Source: Aristolochia californica
Lineage: Eukaryota > Streptophyta > Magnoliopsida > Piperales > Aristolochiaceae
Direction of reading: 5' to 3'
Assembly (NCBI GenBank): GCA_029961685.1
Contig: JARWKL010000001.1
Location: forward strand, 30,950,295 to 31,014,294
Length of the DNA stretch: 64,000 bases
This document shows positions 1-13,596 of the stretch, piece by piece. The notes below the pieces were generated by a model, which did no database searches, had not been told where the DNA came from, and worked only from the letters and a program-made list of their open reading frames with translations. Position numbers and translations under genes: made by a program. Every line of letters starts with the position of its first letter. Position 1 is the first letter of the stretch.

Positions 1-1746
1 TTAAAATTATTCTCTTTAAAAGGTTTGGATCCATAGGTCATTTGAATCTTTAACATGTTTAAAACTTGCATATCCATTTTTTAAAACATGTGTAGAAAAA
101 TCTCTTTCTTATAAAATTCCAAGCTATTTGGGTTGAACAAGTGGAATATCCCCAACTTGGATAACAAAACTTTTGTGTTCATTTCTAGTGTGTGAATAAA
201 TTTTTTTTACTTACATATGTTATTGCTTTAAATTCTTCCCATACATAAACTCTAAAATTTTCATTTTGTTGTGATGTATTTTTGCCTTTTATCTCTTTTT
301 TTGTTTACGAGATGAAGTAAAAGTGAAAAATCAAGTTTTGATTTAAGAAAAAAGTATACATCTAAAATGGAAATGCACAATGCACAAATATAGAGAGAGA
401 TAATTCCAGAAAGTGTCTATAATTTTAGGGGATTGTAAAATTATTTTAGTTTTTATATATCAGGTTCTTCAATTGTTAGGAAAAAGGGGATACGGGTGAA
501 TTTTTAACTGAGTGCTGACTCCCAATCCATAAGTCATTCGTTACAAAGATACAGCCCGTTACACATAATAAATCACTTTACAATCATCTATGATCGTTAG
601 GTCTGGTTTTTGTAAATCAGAAAAAGAATGGCTAGTTTGACTCAGGTAAATATCCCACCGCACATTCACTTGAGAATTTAATGTTATTCTCTTTTTATGG
701 TATGGATCCATAGGTCACTTGCATCTTTAACATGTTTCAAACATGCATATCCCTTTTTTAAAACATGTGTAGAAAAATCTCTTTCTTATAAAATTCCAAG
801 CTATTAGGGTTGAACTAGTGGAATTTCCCAAACTTGGATTACTTTTGTGTTCATTTTTTATTTCTTTAAATTCTTTCCATACTTAAACTCTAAAATTTTC
901 CTTTTTTTGTGATCTCATTTTGCCTTTTTTCTCTTGTTTTTGTTTACGACATGAAGGGAAAGTGAAAACTCAAGTTTTGATTTAAGAAAAAAGTATAAAT
1001 CTAAAAGGGAAAGGCACAATGCAATGTAGAGAGAGATAATTGCAAAAAGTGTCTGTAATTTTTAGGGATTGTAAACTCTTTTTAGTTTTTATATATCAGG
1101 TTTTGCAATCGTCGGGAAAAGTGGGAGGCTGGGGATTTTTAACTCGGTGTTGACTCCCAATCCATAAGTCATTTCTTACAAAAATATAGCCTGTTACGTA
1201 TGATAAATCCGTTTACAATCATGTATGATCGTTAGGTCAGATTTTTGTAAATGGGAAAAATAATTACTCGTATGACTCTGGTAAATATCCCACCGTACGT
1301 TTACTTGAGAATTTAATGTTATTCTCTGTAAAAGGTTTGGATCCATAGGCCATTTGCATCTTTAACTTCTTTCAAGCATGCATATCCCTTTTTTAAAACA
1401 TGTGTAAAAAAATCTCTTTCTTACAAAATTCCAAGCTATTAGGGTTTACTAGTGGAATATCCCAAACTAGGATAACAAAACTTTTGTGATCATTTCTGGT
1501 GTGTGAATAAATTTTCTTTACATACATTTGTTATTGCGTTAAAATCTTTGCATACATAAACTCTAAAATTATCATTTTTTTGTGATTTTTTTTGCCATTT
1601 ATCTCTTTTTTTGTTTACGAGAAGAAGAAAAAGTGAAAACTCAAGTTTTAATTTAAGAAAGAAGTATACATCTAAAATGGACATGCACAATGCACAAATG
1701 TAGAGAGAGATAATTCCAAAAGCAGTCTGTAATTTTTGGGAATTGT
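1..1746 (-). repeat. Satellite array, reverse-oriented block (about 2.6 monomers)
   Basis: This is the same 670-bp satellite family as the rest of the window, but it reads in reverse complement. The landmark 'gactcccaatccataag' occurs near 517 and 1152, and the palindromic GGATCC site recurs near 27, 705 and 1340. The spacing is a little short because the middle monomer has lost roughly 35-40 bp near 860, just after 'acttttgtgttcat'. The monomers are diverged from each other and I could not place them with confidence in the types A-T used downstream. No gene is supported here; the small minus-strand open frame at 1490-1690 is monomer sequence. Confidence 0.93.
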
Positions 1747-1757
1747 AAAATTACAGA
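1726..1757. repeat. Inverted-repeat junction where satellite orientation flips
   Basis: The segment TCTGTAATTTTT (1726-1737) faces AAAATTACAGA (1747-1757) across a loop of about nine bases. Beyond this stem both arms continue as satellite: the left arm carries AATGTAGAGAGAGATAATT, and the right arm its mirror image ending in CTCTCTCTACATTT. The two arms meet at almost the same monomer phase, missing only about 10 bp. The junction is therefore a near-symmetric fold-back and not a random-phase inversion breakpoint. Confidence 0.9.
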
Positions 1758-4370
1758 CACACTTTTAAATTATCTCTCTCTACATTTGTGCATTGCGATT
1801 TTCCATTTTAGATGTACTCTTTTTGCTTAAATCAAAACTTTGAGTTTTCGCTCTCCCTTCATCCCATAAACCAAAAGGGCAAATAGAACACAACAAAATG
1901 AAAATTTAGAGCTTATGTATGGAAAAAATTTAAAACAATAACAAAAGAAAGTAAAAACAATTATTCACACACCACTAATAAACACAAAAGTTTTGTTGTC
2001 CAAGTTTGGGAAATTCCACTAGTTCAACCCTAACAACATGGAATTTTATAAGAAAGAGATTTCTTCCACACATGCTTCAAAAATGAATATGCATGCTTGT
2101 AACATGTTAAAGATGGAAATCACCTATGGATTCAAACCTTCTAAATAGAATAACAAACACTCATTAAATTCTCAAGTGAACGTGCGGTGGGATATTTACC
2201 CGAGTCAAACATGCCATTATTTTGACCATTGACAAATAGTTGACCTAACAATCATAGATGATTGTAATGTGATTTATCTTGCTTAACGGGCTATATTACC
2301 CTAAGAAATGGCTTATGGATTGGGAGTTAGCACTCAGTTAAAAATCCCCCATTTCCCCCTTTTCCCGAAGATTGCAAAACCTGATATATATAAACTAAAA
2401 AGAGTTTACAATTCCTAAAAATTACATACACTCTTTGGAATTATCTCTCTCTACATTTGTGGATTGTGCATTTCCATTTTAGATGTACTCTATTTTCTTA
2501 ACTCAAAACTTTGAGTTTTCGCTCTCCCTTCATCCCGTAAACCAAAAAGGCAAATAGATCACAACAAAATGAAAATTTTAGAGTTTATGTATGGAATAAA
2601 TTTAAAACAATAAAAAATGTAAGTAATGAAAATTTATGCACACACCACAAATGAACATAAAAGATTTGTTGTCCAAGTTTGGGAAATTCCACTAGTTCAA
2701 CCCTAACAACTTGGAATTTTATAAAAAAGAGATTTCTTCCACACATGCTTTAAAAATGAATATGCATGCTTGTAACATGTTAAAAATGCAAATCACCTAT
2801 GGATCCAACCTTTTAAAGAGAATAACAAACACTCATTAAATTCTCAAGTGAACGTGTGGTGGGATATTTACCCGAGTCAAACAAGCCATTGTTTTGCCCT
2901 TTTACAAAAAGCTGACCTAACAATCATAGATGATTGTAAAGTTATTTATCGTACATAACGGCTATAGTACCCTAAGAAATGACTTACAGATTGGGAGTCA
3001 ACACTCAATTAAAAATCCCATGCCACCCGTTGTTCCGACGATTGCAAAATCTGATATATAAAAACTAAAAAGAGCTTACAATCCCTAAAAATTACAAACA
3101 CTCTTTGGAATTATCTCTCTCAACATTTGTGCATTGTGCATTTCCATTTTAGATGTACTCTTTTTTCTAAAATCAAAACTTTGAGTTTTCGGTTTCCTTC
3201 ATCCCGAAAACCAAAAAGCCAAATATATCACAAGAAAATGAAAATTTTAGAGTTTATGTATGGAAAAAATTTAAAACAATAACAAATGTAAGTAAGGAAA
3301 ATTTATTCACACACCACAAATGAACACAAAAGTATTGTGGTTCAAGTTTTTGAAATTCTACTAGTTCAACCCTAACAGTTTGGAATTTTATCAGAAAGAC
3401 ATTTCTTCCACTTATGCTTTAAAAATGGATACCCATTCTTGAAACATGTTAGAGATGCAAATCACATATGGATCGAAACCTTTTAAAGACACTAACAAAC
3501 GCTCATGAAATTCTCAAGTGAACGTGCGGTGAGATATTTACCTGAGTCAAACAAGCCATTATTTTGCCCATTTACAAAAAGCTGACCTAACACTCATAGA
3601 TGATTGTAAAGTGATTTATCATGCATGACGGGCTATAGTACCTTAAGAAATATCTTACGGATTGGGAGTCAAAACTTAGTTAAAAATCCCCCGCCTCCAC
3701 CTTTTCCCGACGATTGCAAAACCTGATATACAAAAACTAAAAAGAGTTTACAATCCCAAAAAAATACAGACACTCTTTGGAATTATGTCTCTCTACATTT
3801 GTGCATTGTGAGTTTCAATTTTAGATGTACTCTTTTTTCTTAAATCAAAACTTTGAGTTTTCCCTCTTCCTTCAACCCGTAAACCAAAAAGGCAAATAAA
3901 TCACAACAAAATGAAAATTTTAGAGTTTATGTACGGAAAAAAATTAAAACAATAACAAATGTAAGTAAAGAAAATTTATTCACACCCCAAAAATGTACAA
4001 AAAACCTTTTTTGTCCATGTTTGGGAAATTCCACTAGTTCAACCCTAACAGCTTGAATTTTATAAGAAACAGATTTCTTCCACACATGTTTTAAAAATGG
4101 ATATGCATGCTTGATACAAGTTAAAGATGAAAATCACCTATGGATCCAAACCTTTTAAAGAGAATAACAAACACTCATTAAATTCTCTAGTGAACGTGCG
4201 GCGGGATATTTACAAGAGTCAAACAAGCCATTATTTTTTCTATTTACAAAAATTTGACCTAACAATCATAGATGATTGTAAAGTGATTTATCTTGCGTAA
4301 CGGGCTATAGTACCCTAAGAAATAGCTTACGGATTGGGAGTCAACACTCAGTTTAAAATCCCCCGCCTCC
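1747..4370 (+). repeat. Satellite array, four monomers before the first recognisable HOR
   Basis: Forward-oriented monomers with the GGATCC landmark or its variant at 2811, 3470 and 4142. The third resembles type N (TTGTGGTTCAAG and the CTTATGC variant). The fourth resembles type G (CACACCCCAAAAATGTAC). The order does not follow the HOR seen downstream, so this block may be an older, more rearranged array edge next to the inversion. No gene is seen. Confidence 0.85.
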
Positions 4371-7300
4371 CCCTTTTCCTGATGATTGTAAAACCTTGTA
4401 TATAATAACTGAAAAGAGCTTACAATCCCTAAAAATTACAGACACTAATTGGAATTATCTCTCTGTACATTTGTGCATTGTGCATTTGCATATTAGATGT
4501 ACTATTTTTTCTTAAATCAAAACTTTGAGTTTTCGCTCTCCCTTCTTCCCGTAAACCTAAAAGGCAAAAAGATCACAACAAAATGAAAATTTTAGAGTTA
4601 ATGTATGGAAAAATTTTTAAAAAATAACAAATGTAAGTAAAAAAAATTTATTCACAAACCACAAATGAACACAAAAGTTTTGTTGTCAAGGTTTGGGAAA
4701 CTCCACTAGTTCAACCTTAATAGCTTGGAGTTTTATAAGAAAGAAAATTCTTCCACACATGCTTTGCAAATGGATATGCATGCTTGAAACATGTTAAAGA
4801 TGCAAATCACCTATGGATCCAAAGCTTTTAAAGAGTATAAAAAATGCACATTAAATTCGCATATGAACGTGCGATGGGATATTTACCAGAGTCAAACAGA
4901 CCATTATTATGCCCATTAACAAAAAGTTGACCTAACAATCATAGATGATTGTAAAGTGATTTATCTTGCTGAACGGGATATATTACCCTAAGAAATATCT
5001 TATGGATTGGGAGTCAACACTCAGTTAAAAATGCCCTGCATCCCCTTTTTCCCGACGATAGCAAAACCGGATTTATAAAAACTTAAAAAAGCTTACAATC
5101 CCAAAAAATTACATACTCTTTGGAATTATCTCTCTCTACATTTTTGGATTGTGCATTTCCATTTTAAATGTACTCTTTTTTCTTAAATAAAAAACTTAAA
5201 GTTTTCGCTCTCTCTTCATCTCATAAACCATAAAGGCAAATAAATCACAACAAAAAGAAAAATTTAGAGTTTATGTATGGAAAAAAATTTTAAAAATAAC
5301 AAATGTAAGTAAAGAAAATTTACTCACACACCACAAATGAACAAAAAAATTTTGTTGTTCAAGTTTGGGAAATTCCACTAGTTCAACCCTAACAGCTTGG
5401 AATTTTATAAGAAAGAGATTTCTTCCATACATGCTTTAAAAATGGATATACCTGCTTGTAACTTGTTAAAGATGCAAATCCCCTGCGGATCCAAACCTTT
5501 TAAAGAGAAAAACAAACGCTGGTAAAATTTTCAAGTGACGTGCGGTCGGATATTTACCCGAGTCAAACAAGCCATTATTTTACCCATTTACAAAAAGCTG
5601 ACTTAACAAACATAGATTATTGTAAAGTGATTTATCATGTGTAAAGGGCTATATTACCCTAAAAAATTGTTTATGGATTGGCAGTGAACACTCAGTTAAA
5701 AATCCCTCGTCTCCGCCTTTTCTAGACGATTGCACAACCTGATATATAAAAACTAAAAAGAGCTTACAATCCCTAAAAATTACAGACACTCAATGGAATT
5801 ATCACTCTCTACATTTGTGCAATGTGCATTTCCATTTTAAATGTAATCTTTTTTCTTAAATCAAAACTTTGAGTTTTCACTCTCCCTTCTTCCCGTAAAC
5901 CTAAAAGGCAAAAAGATCACAACAAAATGATAATTTTTGAGTTCATGTATGGAAAAAATTTAAAACAATAACAAATGTAAGAAAAAAAATTTATTCACAC
6001 ACCACAAATGAACGCAAAAGTTTTGTTGTCAAGGTTTGGGAAATTCCACTAGTTCAACCTTAATAGCTTGGAGTTTTATAAGAAAGAGATTTCTTCCACA
6101 CATGCTTTAAAAATGGATATGCAAGCTTGAAACAAGTTAAAGATCCAAATCACCTATGGATCCAAACCTTTTAAAGAGAATAACAAACGCTGATTAAATT
6201 CTCAAGTGAACGTGCAGTGGGATACTTAACCGAGTCAAACAAGCCATTATTTTGCCCATTTACAAAAGGTTGACCTAACAATCATAGATGATTGTAATGT
6301 GATTTATCTTGCTTAACGGGCTATATTACCCTAAGAAATGGCTTATGGATTGGGAGTCAACACTCAGTTAAAAATCCCCCGTCACCCCCTTTTCCTGACG
6401 ATTGTAAAACCTTGTATATAAAAACTAAAAACAGCTTACAATCCCTAAATATTACATACACTCCTTGGAATTATCTCTCTCTACATTTGTGGATTGTGCA
6501 TTTCTATTTTATATGTACTCTATTTTCTTAAATCAAAACTTTGAGTTTTCACTCTCCCTTCTTCCCGTAAACCTATAGGGCAAAAAGATCACAACAAAAT
6601 GAAAATTTTAGAGTTAATGTATGGAAAAAATTTAAAACAATAACAAATGTAAGTAAAAAAAATTTATTCACAAACCACAAATGAACACAAAAGTTTTATT
6701 GTCAAGGTTTGGGAAACTCCACTAGTTCAACCTTAATAGCTTGGAGTTTTATAAGAAAGAAAATTCTTCCACACATGCTTTGCAAATGGATATGCATGCT
6801 TGAAACATGTTAAAGATGAAAATCACCTATGGATCCAAAGCTTTTAAAGAGTATAAAAAATGCTCATTAAATTCGCAAGTGAACGTGCGGTGGGATATTT
6901 ACTAGAGTCAAACAGGCCATTATTATGCCCATTAACAAAAAGTTGACCTAACAATCATAGATGATTGTAAAGTGATTTATTTTGCTGAACGGGATATATT
7001 ACCCTAAGAAATATCATATGGATTGGGAGTCAACACTCAGTTAAAAATCCCCTGCCTCCCTTTTTTCCGACGAAAGCGAAACCTGATTTATAAAAACTAA
7101 AAATAGCTTACAATCCCAAAAAATTACATACACTCTTTGGAATTATCTCTCTCTACATTTTTGGATTGTGCATTTCCATTTTAGATGTACTCTTTTTTCT
7201 TAAATAAAAAACTTTGAGTTTTCGCTCTCTCTTCATCTCATAAACCATAAAGGCAAATAAATCACAACAAAATGAAAAATTTAGAGTTTATGTATGGAAA

Positions 7301-8400
7301 AAAATTTTCAAAATAACAAATGTAAGTAAAGAAAATTTATTCACACACCACAAATGAACAAAAAAATTTTGTTGTCCAAGTTTGGGAAATTCCACTAGTT
7401 CAACCCTAACAGCTCAGAATTTTATAAGAAAGAGATTTCTTCCATACATGCTTTAAAAATGGATATACCTGCTTGTAACTTGTTAAAGATGCAAATCACC
7501 TACAGATCCAAACCTTTTAAAGAGAATAACAAACGCTGGTTAAATTCTCAAGTGAACGTGCGGTGGGATATTTACCCGAGTCAACAAGACATTATTTTAC
7601 CCATTTACAAAAAACTGACCTAACAATCATAGATTATTGTAAAGTGATTTATCATGTAAGGGCAATATTACCCTAAAAAATTGCTTATGGATTGGGAGTG
7701 AACACTTAGTTAAAAATACCTCGTCTCCCCCTTTTCTAGATGATTGCACAACCTGATATCTAAAAACTAAAAAGAGCTTACAATCCCAAAAAATTACAGA
7801 CACAATAGAATTATCTCTCTCTACATTTGTGCAATGTGCATTTCAATTTTAGATGTAATCTTTTTTCTTAAATCAGAACTTTGAGTTTTCACTCTCCCTT
7901 CTTCCCGTAAACCTAAAAGGCAAAAAGATCACAACAAAATGATACTTTTTGAGTTCATGTATGGAAAAAATTTAAAACGATAACAAATATACGAAAAAAA
8001 ATTTTATTAACACACCACAAATGAACGCAAAAGTTTTGTGGTCAAGGTTTGGGAAATTCCACTAGTTCAACCTTAATAGCTTGGAGTTTTATAAGAAAGA
8101 GATTTCTTCCACACATGCTTTAAAAATGGATATGCAAGCTTGAAACAAGTTAAAGATCCAAATCACCTTTGGATCCAAACCGTTTAAAGAGAATAACAAA
8201 CGCTCATTAAATTCTCAAGTGAACGTGCGGTGGGATACTTACCTGAGTCAAACAAGCCATTATTTTGCCCATTTACAAAAGGTTGACCTAACAATCGTAG
8301 ATGATTATAATGTGATTTATCTTGCTTAACGGGCTATATTACCCTAAGAAATGGCTTATGGATTGGGAGTCAACACTCAGTTAAAAATCCCCTGTCTCCC
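4370..8400 (+). repeat. Tandem duplication of a 2.02-kb A-B-C trimer
   Basis: Three successive monomer types occur twice. Type A (AAACTCCACTAG with GAAAGAAAATTCTTCC) is at about 4583 and 6599. Type B (CATAAACCATAAAGGCAAAT) is at about 5255 and 7272. Type C (TTTTTGAGTTCATGTATGG) is at about 5926 and 7938. Offsets are 2,012-2,017 bp, i.e. three monomers. The other HOR copies carry A-B-C once (19.3-21.2 kb and 48.5-50.4 kb), so this looks like a local unequal-exchange duplication. Confidence 0.75.
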
Positions 8401-11400
8401 CCTTTTCCCGACGATCGCAAAACCTGATATATAAAAACTAAAAACAACTTACAATCCCTAAAATTTACATACACTCCTTGGAAATATCTCTATCTACATT
8501 TGTGGATTGTGCATTTCTATTTTAGATGTACTCTATTTTCTTAAATAAAAACTCTGAGTGTTTGCTCTCTCTTCATCCCGTAAACAAAAATGGCAAATTG
8601 ATCACAACAAAATGAAAATTTTAGAGTTTATGTATGGAAAAAATTTAAAACAATAACGAATGTAAGTAAAGAAATTTTATTCACACACCACAATTGAACA
8701 CAAAAGTTTTGTTGTCAAAGTTTGGGAAATTGCACTAGTTCAATGCTAAGGGATTGCAATTTTATATGAAAGAGATTTCTTCCACTTATGCTTACAAAAT
8801 GCATATGCATGCTCGAAATATGTTAAATATGCAAATCACCTATGGATCCAAACCTTTTAAAGAGAATAACAAACGCTCGTTAAATTCTCAAGTGAATGTG
8901 TGGTGGGATATTTACCCGAGTCAAACAAGCCATTATATGGCCCATTTACAAAAAGTTGACCTAACAATCATAGATGATTGTAATGTGATTTGTCTTGCTT
9001 AACGGGCTGTATTAGCGTAAGAAATGGCTTATGCATTGGGAGTCAACACTCAGTTAAAAATCCCCGTCTCCCCCTTTTCTCGACAATTGCAAAACTTGAT
9101 ATATAAAAACTAAAAAGAGCTTAAAATCCCTAAAAATTACATACACTCTTTGGAATTATCTCTCTACATTTGTGAATTGTGCATTTCCATTTTAGACGTA
9201 CTCTATTTTCTTAAATCAAAACTTTGAGTTTTCGCTCTCCCTTCATCCCGTAAACCAAAAAGGCAAATAGATCACAACAAAATGAAAATTTTAGAGTTTA
9301 TGTATGGAAAAAATTTAAAACATTAACAAATTTAAGTAAATAAAATTTATTCACACACCCCAAATTAACACAAAAGTTTTGTTGTCCAAGTTTGGGAAAT
9401 TCCACTAGTTCAACCCTAACAACTTGAAATTTTATAAGAAAGAGATTTCTTCCACTCATGCTTTAAAAATGGATATGCATGCATGTAACATGTTAAAGAT
9501 GGAAATCACCTACGAATCCAAACCTTTTAAAGAGAATAACAAACGCTCATTAATCTCTCAAGTGAATGTGCGGTGGGATATTTACCCGAGTCAAACAAAC
9601 CATTATTTTGCCCATTTACAAATAGCTAACCTAACAATCATAGATGATTGTAATGTGATTTATCTTGCTTAACAGGCTATAGTACCCTAAGAAATGGCTT
9701 ATGGTTTTGGAGTCAACACTCAGTTAAAAATCCCCCGTCTCCCCCTTTTCTCGAAGATTGCAAAACCTGATATATAAAAACTAAAAGAGCTTACAATCCC
9801 TAAAAATTACATACACTCTTTGGAATTATCTCTTTCTACATTTGTGGATTTTGCATTTCCATTTTAGATGTACTCTATTTTCTTTAATCAAAACTTTGAG
9901 TTTTTGCTCTCCCTTCATCCCGTAAACCAAAAAGGCAAATAGATCACAAAAAAATGAAAATTTTAGAGCTTATGTATGGAAAAAATTTAAAACTATAAAA
10001 AATGTAAGTAAATAAAATTTATTCACACACCACAAATGAACACAAAAGTTTTGTTGTCCAAGTTTGGGAAATTCCACTAGTTCAACCGTAACAGCTTGGA
10101 ATTTTATAAGAAAGAGATTTCTTCCACCCATGCTTTAAAAATGGATATGCATGCATGTAACATGTTAAAGATGGAAATCACCTACGAATCCAAACCTTTT
10201 AAAGAGAATAATAAACGCTCATTAAATTCTCAAGTGAATGTGCGGTGGGATATTTACCCGAGTTAAATAAACCATTATTTTGCCCATTTACAAAAAGCTG
10301 ACCTAACAATCATGGATGATAGTAAAGTGATTTATCATGCGTAATGGGCTATAGTACCCTAAGAAATAGCTTGTGGATTGGGTGTCAACATTCAGTTAAA
10401 TATCCCCTGCCTCCCCCTTTTCCCAACCATTGCAAAACCATATATATAAAAATTGAAAAGATCTTACAATCTCTAAATATTATAGACACTCTTTGGAATT
10501 ATCTCTCTCTACATTTCTGCATTGTACATTTCCATTTTAGATGTAATCTTTTTTCTTAAATCAAAACTTTGAGTTTTCGCTCTCCCTTTATCCCGTAAAC
10601 CAAAAAGGCAAATAGATCACAACAAAATGAAAATTTTAGAGTTTAAGTATGGAATAAATTTTAAAAAATAAAAAATGTAAGTAAAGAAAATTTATTCACA
10701 CCCCAAAAATGTACAAAAAAGTTTAATTGTCCAAGTTTGGGAAATTCCACTAGTTCAACCCTAAAAGCTTGGAATTGTATAAGAAAGAGATTTCTTCCAG
10801 ACATGTTTTAAAAATGGATATGCATGCCTGAAACAAGTTAAAGATGCAAATCACCTATAGATCCAAATCTTTTAAAGAGAATAACAAACGCTCATTAAAT
10901 TCTAGAGTGAACATGCGGTGGAATATTTTCCAGAGTCAAACAAGCCATTATTTTGCCCATTTAAAAAAATTTGACCTTACAATCATAGATGATTGTAAAG
11001 TGATTTATCTTGAGTAACGGGCTATAGTACCCTAAGAAATAGCTTACGGATTGGGAGTCAACACTCAGTTAAAAATCCCCCGCCTCCCCCTTTTCCTGAC
11101 GTTTCCAAAACCTTATTTATAATAACTAAAAAGAGCTTACAATCCCTAAAAATTACAGACACTCATAGGAATTATCTCTCTCTACATTTGTGCAATGTGC
11201 ATTTCCATTTTAGATGTAATCTTTTTTCTTCAATCAAAACGTTGAGTTTTCGCTCTCCCTTCTTCTCGTAAACCTAAAAGTCAAAAATATCACAACAAAA
11301 TTAAAATTTTAGAGTTAATGTATGGAAGTAAAGAAAATTTATTCACAAACCACAAAAGAACACAAAAGTTTTGTTGTCAAGGTTTGGGAAATTCCACTAG

Positions 11401-12299
11401 TTCAACCTTAATAGCTTGGAGTTTTATAAGAAAGAGATTTCTTCCACACATGCTTTAAAAATAGATAGGCTTGATTGAAACATGTTAAATATTCAAATCA
11501 CCTATGGATCCAAAGCTTTTCAGGAGAATAAAAAACGATCATTAAATTCTCGAGTGAACGTGCTGTGGGATATTTACTAGAGTCAAACAGGCCATTATTT
11601 TTCCCATTTACAAAAAGTTGACCTAACAATCATAGATGATTTTAAAGTGATTTATCTTGCTTAATGGGATATATTACCCTAAGAAATGGCTTATGGATTA
11701 GGAGTCAACACTCAGTTAAAAATCCCCGGCCTCCCCTTTTTCTCGACTATTGCAAAACATGATTTATAAAAACTAAAAAGAGCTTACAATCCATAAAAAT
11801 TACATACACTCTTTGGAATTATCTCTCTCTACATTTGTGGATTGTGCATTTCTGTTTTAGATGTACTCTTTTTTCTTAAATCAAAACATTGAGTTTTCGC
11901 TCTCTCTTCATCCCGTAAACCATAAAGGCAAATAGATCACAACATAATGAAAATTTTAGAGTTTATGTATGGAATTTTTTTAAAAAAATAACAAATGCAC
12001 ATAAAGAAAATTTATTCACACACCACAAATGAACACAAAAGTTTTGTTGTCCAAGTTTAGGAAATTCCACTAGTTCAACCCTAACAGCTTGGAATTTTAT
12101 AAGAAAGAGATTTCTTCCACATATGCTTTAAAAATGAATATGCATGCTTGAAACATGTTAAAGATGCAAATCACCTATGGATCCAAACCTTTTAAGGAGA
12201 ATAAGAAACGCTCATTAAATTCTCAAGTGAACGTGCGGTGGGATATTTATCGGAGTCAAACAAGCCATTATATTGCCCATTTACAAAAAGTTGACCTAA

Positions 12300-12315
12300 C
12301 AATCATAGATGATTG
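12300..12315. repeat. Conserved short palindrome in the satellite monomer (example)
   Basis: CAATCATAGATGATTG has 7-base arms (CAATCAT / ATGATTG) around a 2-base centre. The same element recurs about once per monomer across the array. Some types (for example B, J, O) carry a single mismatch, ATTATTG, in the right arm without a compensating change. It could form a small hairpin or be a dimeric protein site; no function can be shown from sequence. Confidence 0.7.
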
Positions 12316-13596
12316 TAAAGTGATTTATCATGCGTAACGGGCTATATTAACCTAAGAAATGGCTTATGGATTGGGAGCCAACACTTAGTTAAAAATCCCC
12401 CGCGTCCCCCTTTTCTCGACGATCGGAAAACCTGATATATAAAAACTAAAAAGAGCTTACAATCCCTAAAAATTACCGAAACTCTTTGGAATTATCTCTC
12501 TCTAATTTTTTTCATTGTGCATTTCCATTTTAGATGTACTCTTTTTCTTAAATCAAAATTTTTAGTTTTCTCTCTCCCTTCTTCCCGTAAACCAAAAAGG
12601 CAAATAGATCAGAAGAAAATGAAAATTTCAGAGTTTATGTATGGAAAAAATTAAAACCAATCACAAATGTAAGTAAAGAAAATTTATTCACACACCACAA
12701 TTGAACACAAAAGTTTTGTTGTCCAAGTTTGGGAAATTCCACTAGTTCAACCCTCACAGCTTGGAATTTTATAAGAAAGGAATTTCTTCCACACATGCTT
12801 TAAAAATGCATATGCATGCTTGAAACATGTTAAATATGAAAATCACCTATGGATCCAAACCTTTTAAAGAGAATAACATGCGCTCGTGAATTCTCAAGTG
12901 AACGTGCGGTGGGATATTTACCCGAGTCAAACAAGTCAATGTTTTGCCCATTTACAAAAAGCTGACCTAACAATCATAGATTATTGTAAAGTGATTTATC
13001 ATGCATAACGGGCTATATTACCCTAAAAAATTGCTTATGGATTGGGAGTCAACACACAGTTAAAAATCGCCGGTCCCCTCCTTTACCTGACGATTGCAAA
13101 ACCTAATATATAAAAGCTAAAAAGAGCTGACAATCCCTACAAATTACAGACACTGAATGGAATTATCTCTCTCTAAATTTTTTCAATGTGCATTTCTATT
13201 TTTGATTTAATCTTTTTTCTTAAATAAGAACTTTGAGTTTTCGCTCTCCCTTCTTCCAGTAAACCTAAAAGGAAAAAAGATCACAACAAAATGAAACTTT
13301 TAGAGTTAATGTAAGGAAAAAATTTAAAGCAATAAAAAATGTAAGAAAAAAATTTTATTGACACACAAAAAATGAACACAAAAGTTTTGTTGTCAAGGTT
13401 TGGAAAATTCCACTAGTTCAACCTTAACAGCTTGGAGTTTTATAAGAAAGAGATTTCTTCCACAAAGGCTTTTAAAATGGATATGCATGCTTGAAACATG
13501 TTAATGATGCAAATCACCTATGGATCCAAACCTTTTAAAGAGAATAACAAATGCTCATTAAATTCTCAAGAGAACGTGCGGTGGGATATTTACCCG

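Noticed and set aside
8754..9002. Many 60-102 codon plus-strand frames with shared words such as QITYGSKPFKENNKRSLN
   Set aside because: They are one monomer frame repeated about every 670 bp, broken by recurrent TAG/TGA codons in most units, with no recognisable domain. I treat them as satellite sequence, noting only the fully open Q and R versions.
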